Assembly (NCBI GenBank): GCA_015956445.1 | Contig: WIUZ02000010.1 | Location: forward strand, 1,178,001 to 1,242,000 | From: Thelephora terrestris | Lineage: Eukaryota; Basidiomycota; Agaricomycetes; Thelephorales; Thelephoraceae | Reading direction: 5' to 3' | Length of the DNA: 64,000 nt | Program-made: the position numbers and the translations under genes | Notes under the pieces: model-generated | The model's database searches: none | Seen by the model: the letters and a program-made list of their open reading frames with translations, nothing else | Told to the model about the DNA's origin: nothing | Shown: positions 11,346-23,736 of the stretch, piece by piece | How positions within the stretch are numbered: the first letter of the stretch is position 1 | How the letters are laid out: every line of letters starts with the position of its first letter

Positions 11346-12861
11346 ATTCATTGGGGGGGTGAACTACGCGCGTCGAAAGAGGTGGTTAGCTACCTTGCCA
11401 TTTGAGAGACGAAACTGGGTGTGGTCACTGACCTCCGTTCGCCGGTGTTAGAAGGGCGCTTGCCTAACTTCATTCCTGTTGGGGAGTTACGCAACCTGCT
11501 CGGGTGCCGACCGCTTACCTGGGTCTATGTACAGTAGTCAGCGACATATGCACCAACTCCCAGATTTTGAATGTCAGGGACGCATCCTAGCATCACATCT
11601 TCTGCGTTCAGTTGAAGCGGTCTACGACCACGCAATAGCCGGTACTTATCGCGCGTAATTTGCTGTAGGCGTGGGCTACAATTCCTCCGTTCCATATCCG
11701 GCAGGTTGAAAGAAGCGACGACTCTTCCCTGAAGCCACGGGATTCATCCTCCAGGAGGACGTCGAAGATCTATAAAGGCAGTGCAAGCGTATAGTAAGCG
11801 TCCAGCCATCCGGTTTCACACGCACTTTGTTGGATACCAGAAACTCCATGCGACACCGTTGAATATGCTTACATTGAAGTTACCTCCGAACGAACCGTCG
11901 CCGCGGTCTTCCCGAAATCCAGACCCTCAAAGTCTCTCAAAGTACGACATCGAAGAAGGCGGCAACCAACAAATCCTATCTCCGCCACACATAACGGGAA
12001 TGGTCGATAGTAGGATCCCATCCATGATCCGGCTTTTTTTGCGCCTTCCAGGTTGAACGTTGACGTCAGGCGTCTTGTGCATGAATCTTCCCAGGGCCGG
12101 TCAGGGCGAACCCACAACCACTGGTCCCGGCGCTCAAGTCGACTAGACTGGTGCGCTCTTTCGAGGCGTCAGCAGGTCCGCCCCACAACCACCACGCGCC
12201 ACGAGATCTGACAGCGTCTAGATACAATCAACCCGAATCGACCCCGCACGTCCCTAGAGAGAATCCCGATCGTATCAGCGGTGTAAGTAGTCTCTTCCAA
12301 ACCAAGTAAGGTCCACGAAAATAATTTCCAAATCCTCGACCCGATGGAGGAAAACAGAAGAGCGTCTTCGAGGACATGGTCAATTGAGCAATATGCACAT
12401 ATATCTACAGAACAGATGCGGTGATTCGAATTTCAACTTCGTTAGTTATATGATTTCTAAGGGGGAGGAGGGAAATTGCTAGTAATACATCGTTTTTACT
12501 TCTCTTTCTTTTTCAAACAGGCTCCCGGAACGTGAGACCCAACAAGGAGGACGAGGAGGGGAGTAGCAAAGCCAGAGCAAAAGCCGAGCGAACGACCGAC
12601 CAAATAAACAATAAGGGAATAAGAAATCAATCAAGACATGTGATGGAGATGGGTACCATCGATGCAGGTTCTCGGAATGTGATGCTTGGTTAGCAAAGCA
12701 AATAGACAAGAAGACCAGGGACATGTGGGCCAGGAATTAGGCCGATGAGAGGTGGGTATAAAGAAAAGGCGAAATTTTTACACTGTGTCGCTTATGGGGA
12801 AAAACAAAAGATGAGTGGAGCGAAAAGCAAGTAGAATAAAGGGATGCGTTGGTATACGCGG
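11346..12861. other. 1.5-kb intergenic region, nothing recognised
   Basis: Only short, unconserved open frames occur on both strands, such as 11781-12056. I see no repeat structure, RNA gene or mobile-element end. Confidence 0.4.
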
Positions 12862-14411
12862 TCACGGACGGGAATCCCCCCACGGGTTCCTCGTGTCGCA
12901 TCTGACTTCGGGCACGTAGATCTTCAACCACTGGAGCAGCGCCTTGCTGAGATGACACCTCGTAAGGTCGAGTGACCGCAATCGTTCCGGTGACCCTGGT
13001 GGTGTTGATCTTCGATCGTCAGTTTTGGTCTTTCCCTGCAGGGGTGGCTGAGTGGGGAAAGCTCTAGCGTGATCGGGAAGCCTGGATTCGACGAAGGAGC
13101 GAAGTTGGTCCCTGTTTATCGCGCAGCCCTCCAAGCTCAAGTTCTGGATCCTGGGACAGATCCATGATTGTTCACCAGAAGGCCTAGAGAGGACCTGGAT
13201 GCAATTACGGTCATCAGTCTCGTATGCAATAGGGCACTGCGTAAGAATCGAACCTTCAGCACGTCAGATGACAGGTCTTCGATATCCACCAAGTCCAACG
13301 AGCGCAAACTCGGCAACCGCTGCAGCAATCTCACCAGCTTTGGCTCAGAAAAGTAAACCGACTCCACGCGAAGGTGTTGGAGCGGGAGGGTGGACAACGA
13401 CTGGCGATGTAGAATATCGAAGAATGGACCGGCGTCATCCAAATACATGATGTCGATTCGTTCCAGCGCTGGAAAGGAGATCCTGTCCAACACGGACAGG
13501 GTTCGATTGGATCCGGAGTAATAGAGCGTGATCTTCGTGAGGCGGGGCAAATGTATGAGATCTGCACTCGAGCTCGTTGTCCGTGATTCGGAAACGTCAG
13601 AAAGGTTCCGTAACGCCAACTCGCGTACGCTTGGACACTCGCGAAGTATACCCAGGATCATAACGGTGGAGGGGTCCGAACCGTTCCAATACCCATCGAA
13701 CGTGATCACCTGTAGGTTCCTCAGGATGCTGTGACCCCAACCGAGATGGAAGGACTTGAGGGAGCAAGATTCCAAGGATGGTGTGTACCCACCGAACAGC
13801 GAGTTCGGAGGCTGTGACACGACGTCTTCTTGCATTGAATGGAAGACGTGAACGGTGAAGACCCTGAGCATGGGAGCCTCGGATAAGCAATGTGAGAGCG
13901 CAGTGTTGGCTTGAAGCCGGTTCGGAACGCTGAGATGGAAAGAGTTCCAACGGCGAATGGATGGGGAAAGCAAGTCCATCGCTCGCGTGAGGACGTCCGA
14001 TATGGAACCTTGGCGGTTGTACCGATCGTTAAAATCAACGGAAATGTCCAACGGAACGGATTTGGACCTGGCGAGCATCCGAGCAGCCTTCTCCACAGAG
14101 TTATGATTCCCGATCCGGATCTTGGACCACAGGGTGGGGGTGTTGATCGCGATATCGTGCCAGTATCGGGAGACGAGCATGAGCGTCGGGAGCATCAGTG
14201 GATCTTCTTCCTCTTCAGACGGGAAAACTCCCAGGGCGAAGATGGAGGCCATGAGTTCGCAGGGGAGTCGGTGGATCGGGGAGGGACATTGGGTTCGGAC
14301 GGCTTGCTCGAGCTTGGATTCGATTTCTTCGCGTTGTGTACGGAGGTTTGCCATTTCTGACTCGAGGAGAAGGAGGGCTTGTCGGAGGTGGGGGATGGAG
14401 AGGCTTGCCAC
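12862..14411 (-). CDS. F-box protein with N-terminal coiled coil
   Basis: This is a typical Agaricomycete F-box protein, an inferred SCF ligase adaptor. Exons are 13254-14411 and 12862-13194; the intron 13195-13253 is 59 nt, and the product is 496 aa. Residues 1-40 form a coiled coil (LLLLESEMANLRTQREEIESKL). The F-box follows (PIHRLPCELMASIFALG ... LVSRYWHDIAINTPTLWSKI). The rest is leucine-rich-like repeats, with exon 2 adding IQNLSLEGC and LRSLDLTRC repeats. Without splicing the frame stops at 13137 in a non-repeat tail, which favours the intron. It lacks the PGKGLS module of the other family members and is a distinct type. No target can be inferred. Confidence 0.85.
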
Positions 14412-15068
14412 AGAATCAGAGTCTGGGTGGCGGAAACGAGAGATAAGATGATGTGGGCTGTGGAGAAGAGAAACCGGCGCGTTGGGGCTGACCTTTACCG
14501 CAGTTGTACACCTGAACAGTCTCGAACGAAATTCTCTGCTCCATAGTCAATAGTTGAGGAGGAGTGGAGAGTGTGGGGTAGTAGTTGAGGGGAGGCCGCG
14601 GTTGGACTTGGAGCATGGCCACGCAAGTCGCAACGCAAAAACTTTCGTGGTAAAGGGGCCGCAAAGCGTAGGCAAGGGTGCATTAACACGAATCAACGAA
14701 AGCTGAAAAGTGGGACCATGAGGATGATCAGACATAGCGCACGAGAGATTAGGGCGACACCCCGGCTCACCTTTTGGGCTTAATGGGAGTTTTTCATCCC
14801 GCGAGTTCGTCAACAAGGAGGGGGGGAGCGCAGGAGAAAAACATCAGGGGGGCGTATGATGCCGGTAGATAAAGGCTGGTGCATGCGGCTACACGAGGCG
14901 GGCCAACCATCTCTCATTGTCTCAGTTGGGAACGAGTACAAGCTGACCTGGAACGTGTACTGCAACGAGTCTGATGGTCACCGGTTAGCCGCGGCTTCGG
15001 AGCACATGCTCCTTTACAAGCAGGCGAGGTGGCCGGCTGAAGCCAAATTTTATGAACTCGAGGCATGA
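14412..15068. other. Spacer between F-box gene and YPQ1-like gene
   Basis: This is the upstream region of the F-box gene and the downstream region of the transporter. One plus-strand open frame (14856-15068, 70 codons) has protein-like composition (PSLIVSVGNEYKLTWNVYC) but no recognised family, so I do not call it a gene. Confidence 0.35.
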
Positions 15069-16274
15069 TCACAACTGTATCCTACGCTGTTTACCGGAAC
15101 GATAATACACAAATTGAGCAATGACCTGATGTGGGGGAGAAAAAAATCATCAGCCACAACCTCCTTTCTGCTCATACCCGATCTCTGGATTCCACTTACG
15201 AATAAATCAAGAAATACCGTCAAAAGACTCCCTGCACACCAAACAAACGGTGATGTCAATAAAATTTCTCGAATGACATAACGTTAACCGAACCTGCTAG
15301 CCAAGGAGCGTTCGCCAATAAATACTTCCTCTTCGTTGAAGCGAAGCATATCGACAACGCGAACGTGCAGTTCCCAGTGATTGTGAACAGGAACAGGGCA
15401 GGGGATAGCCCTTCGCATCTCGTCTCGAGGTTCTTCACTGCGGACGGTGAGTGTGGGTAGAGGGTTCCGACAAAAATACATGCATGCCGTCACTCACGGA
15501 TCTGTGGTATGCGAGCGCCCACTGTGGTGGATGAGCGAAACAAAGCCCAAGATTAAAGACCGAGGATGACGTACGAAACATTATCGCGCTAGCCCACCCC
15601 AGGATCTGACTTCTCCATTCTAGAATACCTTCCGGTTCGTTTGGGATCTTGCGTCCGCGAATTGTCAAGTCTATTGCGCATGCCAAGGTACCAGCGACGG
15701 AGACGAATACGAAGTAGAGTGAATTCTTAAGGACTTCGTTTTCCGGGATCCACCGCTTTGTAGGTTTGACTGGGCTTTCTAGCAGAGGGGTATCTTCAGA
15801 GGGGTCTATTTCTTGTGCGATGGCTTCATCGGCATGTGCGTTCTTCCATCGATAATAGTAGATCTGGAAAAGGAGCAGGGTATCACAGAGGACGTACTGG
15901 GGCAAGAAGTTTCGTGAGTGAACTGTGTGGCGGATCGGGTTCATTGAACCCACGTATATCGCGAGAATTATCGCTGTCGGTACGAGGTGTGCGATGAGCC
16001 CTCCTATCAAGCTGAGCACATCTCCGGCTAGCCAGATCAAGACAAACAGAACGCTGAGGCCCTGTCCGGATTGTAGGGTATAGTTCTCCCAGAGTTGCGG
16101 GGAATAGACAACGATCCTGCATGGTATGAATTGATAGGGGAATCACTTTGAAATTCGAGAAACCCACCAACAAGCCAAGGAGATCCAACCAAACTATCGC
16201 TTAGTTAGGGAGGAAATGAAAGTTGATGAGAGGGCACGATGGCTCACCGCACAGCTCAGGAGCGCGTTTGCCAT
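15069..16274 (-). CDS. PQ-loop vacuolar basic amino-acid transporter (YPQ1/PQLC2 type)
   Basis: The family exports lysine, arginine and histidine across the vacuolar or lysosomal membrane. Exons are 16248-16274, 16168-16193, 15575-16116, 15498-15521, 15294-15437, 15200-15231 and 15069-15125, totalling 852 nt and 283 aa, the usual size. PQ-loop 1 reads CWIVVYSPQLWENYTLQSG with LSVLFVLIWLAGD; PQ-loop 2 is assembled across exons as LGARIPQILKN with CEGLSPALF. About seven hydrophobic segments are present, with an acidic cytosolic loop between them (residues 95-125). The model depends on a 27-nt first exon and a 24-nt exon; both PQ motifs restore exactly, which supports it. It is head-to-head with prohibitin-2. 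Confidence 0.9.
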
Positions 16275-16400
16275 CCACCCGAGGTCTTAGAGGAACGTAA
16301 ACAGGAACGGGGGACGGATTTCCGCGCTTAAGAGTCGGCAATTGCCGAAAATATTTCGATCCGCTGGTTTCGCCGGCTTCCCTGCGTCACCCCGCACAAC
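16275..16400. promoter_or_regulatory. 126-bp bidirectional spacer
   Basis: Only 126 bp separate the ATG of the YPQ1-like gene (minus) from the ATG of prohibitin-2 (plus), so both promoters must share or overlap this stretch. No TATA box is obvious. Confidence 0.6.
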
Positions 16401-17775
16401 ATGAACTCTCAAGAGGCCTGGAAGAGACTCACGAACCAGCTTCAGAAGGCTGCTACTTCTGGTGGACGCGGTGGGGTTCCGGGAGGGAAGGGTGCTTTTG
16501 CTGGAGGAGGTCTTCTGATTGCCCTCGTTGCTGGAGGCATCGTGCTCAACGCAAGTTTGTTCAACGGTGCGTGTGCTTGTCACTCTGCCCCAAAGGTTTC
16601 TTACTGAACTGCCAACAGTTGATGGTGGTCACCGTGCCATCAAATACACCCGGTTCGAAGCTCTACATCGTGTCACTCTATCCCCTACTCATGGCCAGCG
16701 ACAGGTTGCGTGGAATTGGGCAGGAAGTTTACCCTGAGGGAACTCATCTCATGGTGCCGCTCGCTTTGTAGCCCGTTGATGCGCACAGTCCTGACCCGCA
16801 ATTAAGATTCCCTGGTTCGAGACTCCTATCGTATACGACATCCGAGCCAAGCCCCGAAGTATCGCCAGCCTGACGGGCACAAAAGGTCGAGACTGGGCCG
16901 CCTTCACGTTAAACGCGCCTTTGACGTTGTCGTTCTAGATCTACAGATGGTCAACATTACGTGTCGTGTGTTGTCGCGACCTAACCAATCAGCGCTCCCA
17001 ACAATCTACCGCGAATTAGGAACTGATTATGATGAGCGAGTGCTGCCATCTATCGTAAACGAAGTCCTGAAAAGCGTTGTCGCTCAATTTAATGCAAGCC
17101 AGCTGATCACGCAACGTGAAATGGTACGGTGCCGAATAAGCCTCCATCCACGTTTTGATCCTGAATCTGGCCAAAGGTTTCTCGACTCGTCCGAGAAAAC
17201 TTGACTAGGAGAGCGTTGCGGTTTAACGTCGTCCTGGATGACGTCTCTATCACGCACGTCGCGTTCTCTCCCGAGTTCACCCATGCCGTTGAGGCCAAAC
17301 AGGTTCGCCCTCGTGTTTCATTTACCCAACCCCTCGTTTTCCTGACAAAGTACGTCCAGGTGGCGCAACAAACGGCGTTCAGGGCCGCGTTCCTCGTCGA
17401 TCAGGCTATTCAGGAAAAACAAGTGTGTTAGACCCTTCTTTCTCGCGAACGTTGTTCTGATTAGTACATTTCCCACACCTTTAGTCTATCATCGTGCGAG
17501 CTCAGGGTGAAGCACGATCTGCTGAACTCATCGGAGAGGCGCTCCGGTCCAACAAGGGCTTCCTTGAATTGCGCAGACTTGAGGCTGCCCGCGATATCGC
17601 AAACCTTCTTTCGACATCCGGCAACCGTTTGATGCTCGATTCTCAGAGCTTGTTGCTCAATGGTTCGTAAACCCCCCCTCCTTTTAGGTTTTCCATTCCG
17701 TTCTCATTCGTTCTTCCTTCCAACATAGTTGCCGGTAATGACGCTAAGGATTTGTTGAATGTGGGTAAAAAATAA
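16401..17775 (+). CDS. PHB2: Prohibitin-2, inner mitochondrial membrane scaffold
   Basis: With prohibitin-1 it forms ring complexes in the inner mitochondrial membrane that stabilise respiratory proteins and modulate m-AAA protease. Exons are 16401-16566, 16619-16652, 16705-16753, 16807-16885, 16939-17123, 17177-17302, 17360-17422, 17485-17662 and 17729-17775: 927 nt, 308 aa, the family length. Seen in order: glycine-rich N-terminus; membrane segment ([21 protein letters not shown]); [19 protein letters not shown] with [17 protein letters not shown]; then [30 protein letters not shown] written across the SPFH core; [36 protein letters not shown]; and coiled coil [18 protein letters not shown]. 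Every junction keeps the frame and consensus. Eight introns in 1.4 kb is dense but normal for these fungi. MSH5 starts 173 bp downstream on the same strand. Confidence 0.93.
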
Positions 17776-17948
17776 ATCCGTAGGGCATTAATTCATGTCG
17801 TTCTACATTTGATGCCTATTGGACAATCTCGACATTCCCCCCTCTTTCTCTACCGCGTGATGAACCACGTGATGTGACATTTCATGCTGGGCCGTCTCGG
17901 AGATTACCTCTCGTGCTTTCTCTCTACCATCTCCCTCTTATTCTCGCA

Positions 17949-20900
17949 ATGAGGTCCAAAGCGTTAAAGCGGACATTATCGACTGCACCCGCAAGCGCGG
18001 GGGAATCAGGCGAAGACGGTAGATCCAAGAAAAAGGTCCGATGGGACCCCAAATCGGATGATGAGGAAGTGAGGACGGTCACGGCGGCTTCTGATGATTT
18101 TGAGGGGACTGGTGAAGAGCGTAGCGCGACTTCTGATAACGAGAAGGTGCGTCTGTTTCTGTATCACGGTATTGCCCTTTGGATCTCACGTTCTCGGAAC
18201 CCCGTTCATACATAGATTTGCCTTGCGATTAGTTGTCAAGGGTAAGGTCCACATCCACGTTCGAGTTGCAGCGTGAATTTGAGGCATCCCAGTGGCTCTT
18301 TGGGCGCCGCATATTTTGACTCCATCAAATGCGTCGTACGCGTTGTTGAAGACACGCTTGAAACGTCTCATTTGGATTCCACGACTATGAGTACGTAAAC
18401 GAACGATTTGCTTTGGGAATGTCGGAGGACCAACTGTCGCCAGTCCTGGAATTGGTAGGACCAGACCAGATCTTGACCACGAGCAAAACGGACGATAGAT
18501 GCATACGCCTTCTCCAGAAGCACGGTATGGGTGGAAGGCCAATTTCCCAGTTCAATTGGGGCTGACCTTGCGCTCCAGCGGAAGACTCTGGCGGGTTTTT
18601 TCAAATACGACCTCAGAAGGATTTTAGTGTCCGAAGAGGGCGGGATCGTCTTCTTTCCTTGCCCCTCCTCTCGGAATTCCCAATTGAAGGTCCAGATCGG
18701 ACCGACGAAGATAGCCGGACCAGTGCCAGCGTCTCGAATGCTTATGATTTCATGAGGAGAACCGACCCTGGCGGAGATCCGTCCGTTAAACGAAGGAATG
18801 CTTCTATTCGGATGGCGAACTTTGCTTCGTTTGATCAGTCCCCTCTATGCGTGAGTGCCAAACGGGGATATATGCGCTCTGGTTTCTGAGTTGCTGCCCC
18901 AGCTGGGTGCCGTTGGCGCTCTCCTCGACCACTTAATCCGCGAAAGGGCCGTAGGCGATTTGTCAGATGAAGGGTTGGACGTTCGCGGCATTGAACTCCT
19001 AACGTTGTACGTGCGTTCTATCTCCTTTGGCGTTTCTCCTCCCTGAATAGCGCATACGTTTAGTGACCGAGTCATGCACATCAACTTGGATGCTTTACAG
19101 TGCGTGCAAAGCCTAGGAGTTCAAACACCAGGTTGACACCGCGCTTAGTTCTTTGCAGGTTTTCGATCCGGAGGATCACGCCTCCCTCCATTCTGACAAG
19201 TTCAAAGAGGGTCTGTCAATCTATGGTGGGGTTGGTCGGAACTCTTGCCGGTTGCACCTGTCTGACCAGATCTCAGGAATTTTGAACAACACTCGAACAA
19301 CTTTGGGACGCAATCTCCTCCGTGAATGGCTGCTCCGACCCTCCCTTTCGTTGCCCATCATTGCGGCTCGCCACGCAGCGGTGGCGTGCTTCGTCAATCC
19401 TGATAACATCACGACGGCAGGCGACATCCAAGGACACATGTCCGGAATCAAGAACACACCCAGGGCATTTAAGATGTTGAAATCCGGACGGGGGAAAGTT
19501 CAGGATTGGCAAGGAGTTGTGAAGGTGCGATTGCATCGCTGTCGCGCTACGTGGCCTTTCGTGCACCAATCTTAACCCTTGAACCCAGTTTGCGTTTCAC
19601 GCCGCGATGATTCGTGACTCGCTGGCGGAATTGGTCCACGCCAATCACGTAGATGTACTCAAGAAGGTCTGGTCTGGAATTTCCACCGAAACGTCGCCAA
19701 GTTGACTCTGCGAAGTTGTTCGGCGTACTAGACCTGAATATGCTCCGGGATGTTGGAACGATCATCAACGAAACGGCGAGTTTCCATGGATTAGGTGCAA
19801 CGCCTAAGCTGACAAGAAATAGATCGACTGGGAGGAATGCATCAATGCTGGCCGTGTTTGCGTTCAGCAGCATATCGATGAGGAACTGGATAACAGGAAA
19901 CACATCTATGCTGGTCTCGACACTGTCCTTGTGCGTTCGTCATTTTTCCTCATATATCTACCGGTTCACACGAAGATGCAGGCCAAAGTCGCGCAGCAGG
20001 TTGCCTCCACGGCGCCGGATGTGGTCAAAACCCTCAACGTTGTTTACTTCCCGCAGCTAGGTTTGGTCATGACCGCCCTCCTGCGTGATCTACTGGATGT
20101 GACCATTTTCAGGTTTCCTCATCTGTGTCCCTATGCTGGAGGAGTGGTCTAGTAGGGGACAGATTAACGATCTAGACGGTTGGACTTTCCAGGTTTCAGA
20201 CATTTATCATCAACGTTTTGAGCACCATCTGAATTATTTGTCCTCAGTTCTCCTCTGAGTAAGCTCACTGATATCTGGTTGGGTCTTGGCTGATTCCTGG
20301 TTCGTAGAGCTCACGTGTATTTCAAGTCGCAGCAGATGACAGGTATGTCACTCCTCCTCGTTGGGTGCCAGCCATTCCGCAACCGCACTGCTCACGGATC
20401 CCAGATCTGGACACGCACATCGGAGACTTGCATACTTCCATCGTTGGTGATGACACACCTTTCGCAGAACTCGGAGCTGTATTAACCCTCCGGTTGCAAT
20501 TAGATAGGGAGCTGGAGATAATCGAAGAACTGCTTCAGAGAGTCATCGTCTACGAAGAGGCATTAACTCAGATATGCGATCTCTGTGCGGAACTTGATTG
20601 TCTCCTCTCGTTCGCCCAAGCCGCAAGGACGTACAACCTCAACATGCCAGATATGTGCGAAGGCAATGTCACGAAGATTATTAAAGGCCGGTGAGGCAGC
20701 TGGTGCTCCTGCGATGGGCGCCCCGCTGACTCCAGGATAGGCACCCTCTACAAGAACTAGTCGTCGATACCTTTGTGCCGAATGACGTCCACATCGTGGG
20801 TGGTCCTCCGACGCCTATCGTGAGTGGTGAGCAGGGCGATGGCCAAGAGGAGGAAGCCCCGAATGTGGTTATTTGCACCGGTGCAAATGCTTGTGGAAAG

Positions 20901-22246
20901 GTCAGTGATGTACCCCATCTTTTTCCGATCGGTCTTTCTTAACTATTGGGGTTCCCAGAGCGTATACTTGAAGCAGGCAGGGTCACTGTCATCCCGAACA
21001 ACTATGTTCACTGACAACAGCTCTACAGACTGCTCTTATCCAGTATATGGCACAGGTCGCTGCGAGCGGTCATTTTTATAGTCCCCCGCTGATTCCGTCC
21101 CTAGATTGGATGGTGAATCTGCGCCTTTCTATCAATCAACAAACTCACGTCCGATAGTTTTGTTCCTGCCGAGTCCGCAAGGCTAGGGCTGGTTGACAAG
21201 AGTAAGTTTCTTATCGTTTGTGACGAGGATATGCTGACTTGTGGTCAGTATTCACTCGCGTACAAACACGCGAATCCGTCTCTAAGGTCCTCCCGGACAA
21301 CGCCTGTGGCTTCATCCCTGTTCGCGGCTGATCCGGGTCCATCTACTTCAGGAACAATCCGCCTTCATGATCGATCTCAACCAAGTCTCGTTTGCTCTGA
21401 GGAACTGCACTGAACACTCGCTGATCATTCTAGACGAATTTGGGAAAGGAACCTTGTCGACAGGCTCGTAGTCACTCCTTCGCTCTTTTGTCGCTCGGCT
21501 CGCCGTTTCGTTATTCGTCTTTGCTCTACTGCGCCGGTCCCTTGAATCGTCTGTCGCGTTATCTGCTAACTCTGCCATGTAGATGGCGCGGGACTCTTTT
21601 GCGGCGTCATCAAACATCTCGTCAATCGTACTTCTGGCTGTCCTAAGATATTGGCCGCAACGCATTTCCACCAGGTCGCTGCTGAAATTCTCAAGTCTTC
21701 TGATAGCAGAGTTTCGTTCGTTCATATGCAAGTCATGTTCTCTTCGTCGTCGACAGGAAAGCCTCTGGCTCCAGTCTCCGGCGTAGATATCCCGGTTGTT
21801 GGCAGCCGACCAGGAGAGAAGATCACGTATCTTTACAGGTCCGAACCTGTCTTTGACACTCCTCTCGACTGACCGACCAGGACAAAGGGTAGTGAAGGGT
21901 TTTGCTGATCACTCACACGCTGCGAGATGCGCTGAGCTTTGTGGGCTCCCTCACACGGTGGTCGAGAGGGCCGAGCACGTAAGGTGAGCACAGATCCTCC
22001 TCCCTCAGTCACACGAACGCCCACAAACTTTCGCAACTCGAAAGTGCTTTGTTGGCCGCTCACGAATTGGAGAAGCTACTGGACGAAGATATGACCGAAG
22101 AGGAGCTGAGAGAGTTGGAAGAGGCAGAAGCAATCGGAAGAAATTTTTTGGCGTGGAACTTGGACGATGAGACGGCGATGGACCGGCCCCCGAAGGAGGT
22201 TGTTGCCGAAATTTTGGGCATGAAAAACGAGGATCAAGATGGATGA
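17949..22246 (+). CDS. MSH5: MutS homologue MSH5 (meiotic crossover factor)
   Basis: With MSH4 it forms the meiotic MutSgamma clamp that stabilises recombination intermediates. My model has 26 exons, 2946 nt, 981 aa, somewhat longer than yeast or human MSH5. Core exons: 18579-18850 ([13 protein letters not shown]), 19159-19524 (lever region), 20405-20690 (clamp helices), 20741-20900 (Walker A GANACGKS). Then come 20959-20976, 21029-21055, an 8-nt exon 21105-21112 (restores [14 protein letters not shown]), 21158-21201, 21249-21286, 21352-21463 ([12 protein letters not shown]; Walker [11 protein letters not shown]), 21583-21838 (ATHFH), 21888-21983 and 22009-22246. Exon 20248-20258 is only 11 nt. 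FMIDLNQV and VPAESA identify MSH5 rather than MSH4. Introns at 19776-19822, 20977-21028 and 21464-21582 appear to use GC donors. No stop or shift is needed, so the gene looks functional. Confidence 0.92.
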
Positions 22247-22513
22247 AGCGCATGACGGTGGTAAAGTCACAGTTGATAAATAATGAATGGACAAATCTCC
22301 TGCAGTGTAACAAGTGTTTGATCAGTGTGCCTTTGAAATAGTGTATGTATCTCAGCCTCTGTCTACCCGCGAGGAGAGCGAATCTGGCCCGTCAGGACTG
22401 CCACGGTATTCCGTTAGTCCCACGCGGTGTTTCAACAAACGCAGCAAATGATATGGTACAATTGACATTGACTTCACCGTTGCCTACCGAGCAGATTGAG
22501 AAATGAAAAGATT

Positions 22514-23071
22514 TTATGCCGTTAGAGATATTGGACTGTATTCTGAATCGTCGTCACAACGACTCCATTTAAAAGCCGACACTGTGACAGAGGTGTTGGT
22601 TTTCCATCGTATCGTCAACTTGAAGGAAGGCTTACTTGGAAGGAGATACTCGTCTTGCGCCTTCTGAATAATGCCAGCTTCAAGGTACCACTTTGGCTTG
22701 GTGTTGTCTGGAAGGCTGAAAAGCTCCTTGATAGTGCGAAGAGCCTTGTCCACCTTGTCCCCGGGGATCCTCAATGCATAGTTTGTTGATATCTCCAGCA
22801 TCACCTGTGCTTCTTTCAAGTAAATATACTTGCTGTTGAACCGGAGGTCTGTGCCCGGCAACGGGTCAACCGGCTCCACCGCTTCGTGCGAGAGCCGATG
22901 CCGGAGAGTGCTCAATAAGCAACCTGAAGGGATGGTATCACATCAGTGATCCAATTGATTGGTATGATGCGCGTGTGCCTTAAGCTGCCGCACGGACCCT
23001 GCATCAGTCACACTGTATAGTTGTGACACCAATAGAGTAGATAGATATATATACCCCACATGTGTAGATAG
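22514..23071 (-). pseudogene. Unrecognised gene or gene fragment, left arm of an inverted duplication
   Basis: A minus-strand frame runs 22915-22514 with protein-like sequence (AVEPVDPLPGTDLRFN, then RIPGDKVDKALRTIKELFSLPDNTKPKW). A possible 54-nt intron is at 22582-22635, whose removal or retention keeps frame. Upstream (22930-23060) lie a possible acceptor, a short ATG frame and TATATATA. I recognise no family. The portion from about 22790 to 23071 is repeated inverted at 25838-26085, on the other side of element C, where the reading diverges after DLRFN. It converges on MSH5, whose stop is 267 bp away. It may be a real gene, or a fragment of a retroelement internal region, since it abuts the TGTCAGG end of element C. 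Confidence 0.4.
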
Positions 23072-23327
23072 TGTCAGGCCGACGCGACCTCTACAGTTCA
23101 ATAGCACTCTTGCTATCCAAACCTATCACACTTAGGGGTCAAACACACAGTTATAGCCCTATTGCAAATCCAGGGATATCGGAAATCTCTTCACAGACTA
23201 GATTGGAGAGGAGGAGAAAGAAGGAGACAAGGGTCTTCAGATACTCTTGCTCTTAGCACACAGCAGTAGAGGTCACGGAGAGTCTGATGATAACAAATCT
23301 AAGGAGTACAGGCTAAACTACTCTGAG

Positions 23328-23335
23328 TATATATA
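23328..23335 (-). promoter_or_regulatory. Outward TATA box of element C
   Basis: TATATATA on the minus strand, about 256 bp inside the TGTCAGG end, in the same relative place as in A and B. Confidence 0.45.
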
Positions 23336-23699
23336 CTACCTAGATTTGTGATGTGACAGTGACGTGTAACTACACTAATGATACAAACACAGACAAACAT
23401 GGTCTGTGCACAGCACTGCATGGTCTGTGCGTTACGTGGTGACTAATGCTACAAATTATCAGCTGATAAACGAAAATGTGGTGGCCAATAGCAATTTGAG
23501 AGCATTACAAAGCAGTTACAAAGCATGACGTATCCTGAGAATGTTCGGAAGGAATGTGGGTATGGCTGACTAACAGCCAATAGCAAAAGGGGAGCATATG
23601 ACTAAGAAATAGGGGCATATGATGTCATGTGGGTCATGCACAGTAAACAATAGAAAAGATGACTCAACTCCTGAGTCATGGAAGGGGTGTGGCATTTGG

Positions 23700-23706
23700 T
23701 ATATAA
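23700..23706 (+). promoter_or_regulatory. TATA box of the element C gene
   Basis: TATATAA followed by an A-rich stretch. Without the hairpin inserted at 23737 it would lie about 70 bp upstream of the ATG at 24132. Confidence 0.5.
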
Positions 23707-23736
23707 TAAAAGGGGGTTGGATGACTAGGTCTCCCA

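Noticed and set aside
14856-15068. 70-codon plus-strand ORF next to the YPQ1-like gene
   Set aside because: Protein-like composition, but no homologue recognised, no clear promoter, and it overlaps the 3' end of a convergent gene.
22582-22635. Clear intron in the gene beside element C
   Set aside because: The segment has GT-AG ends but is open in frame, so sequence alone does not decide between intron and coding.
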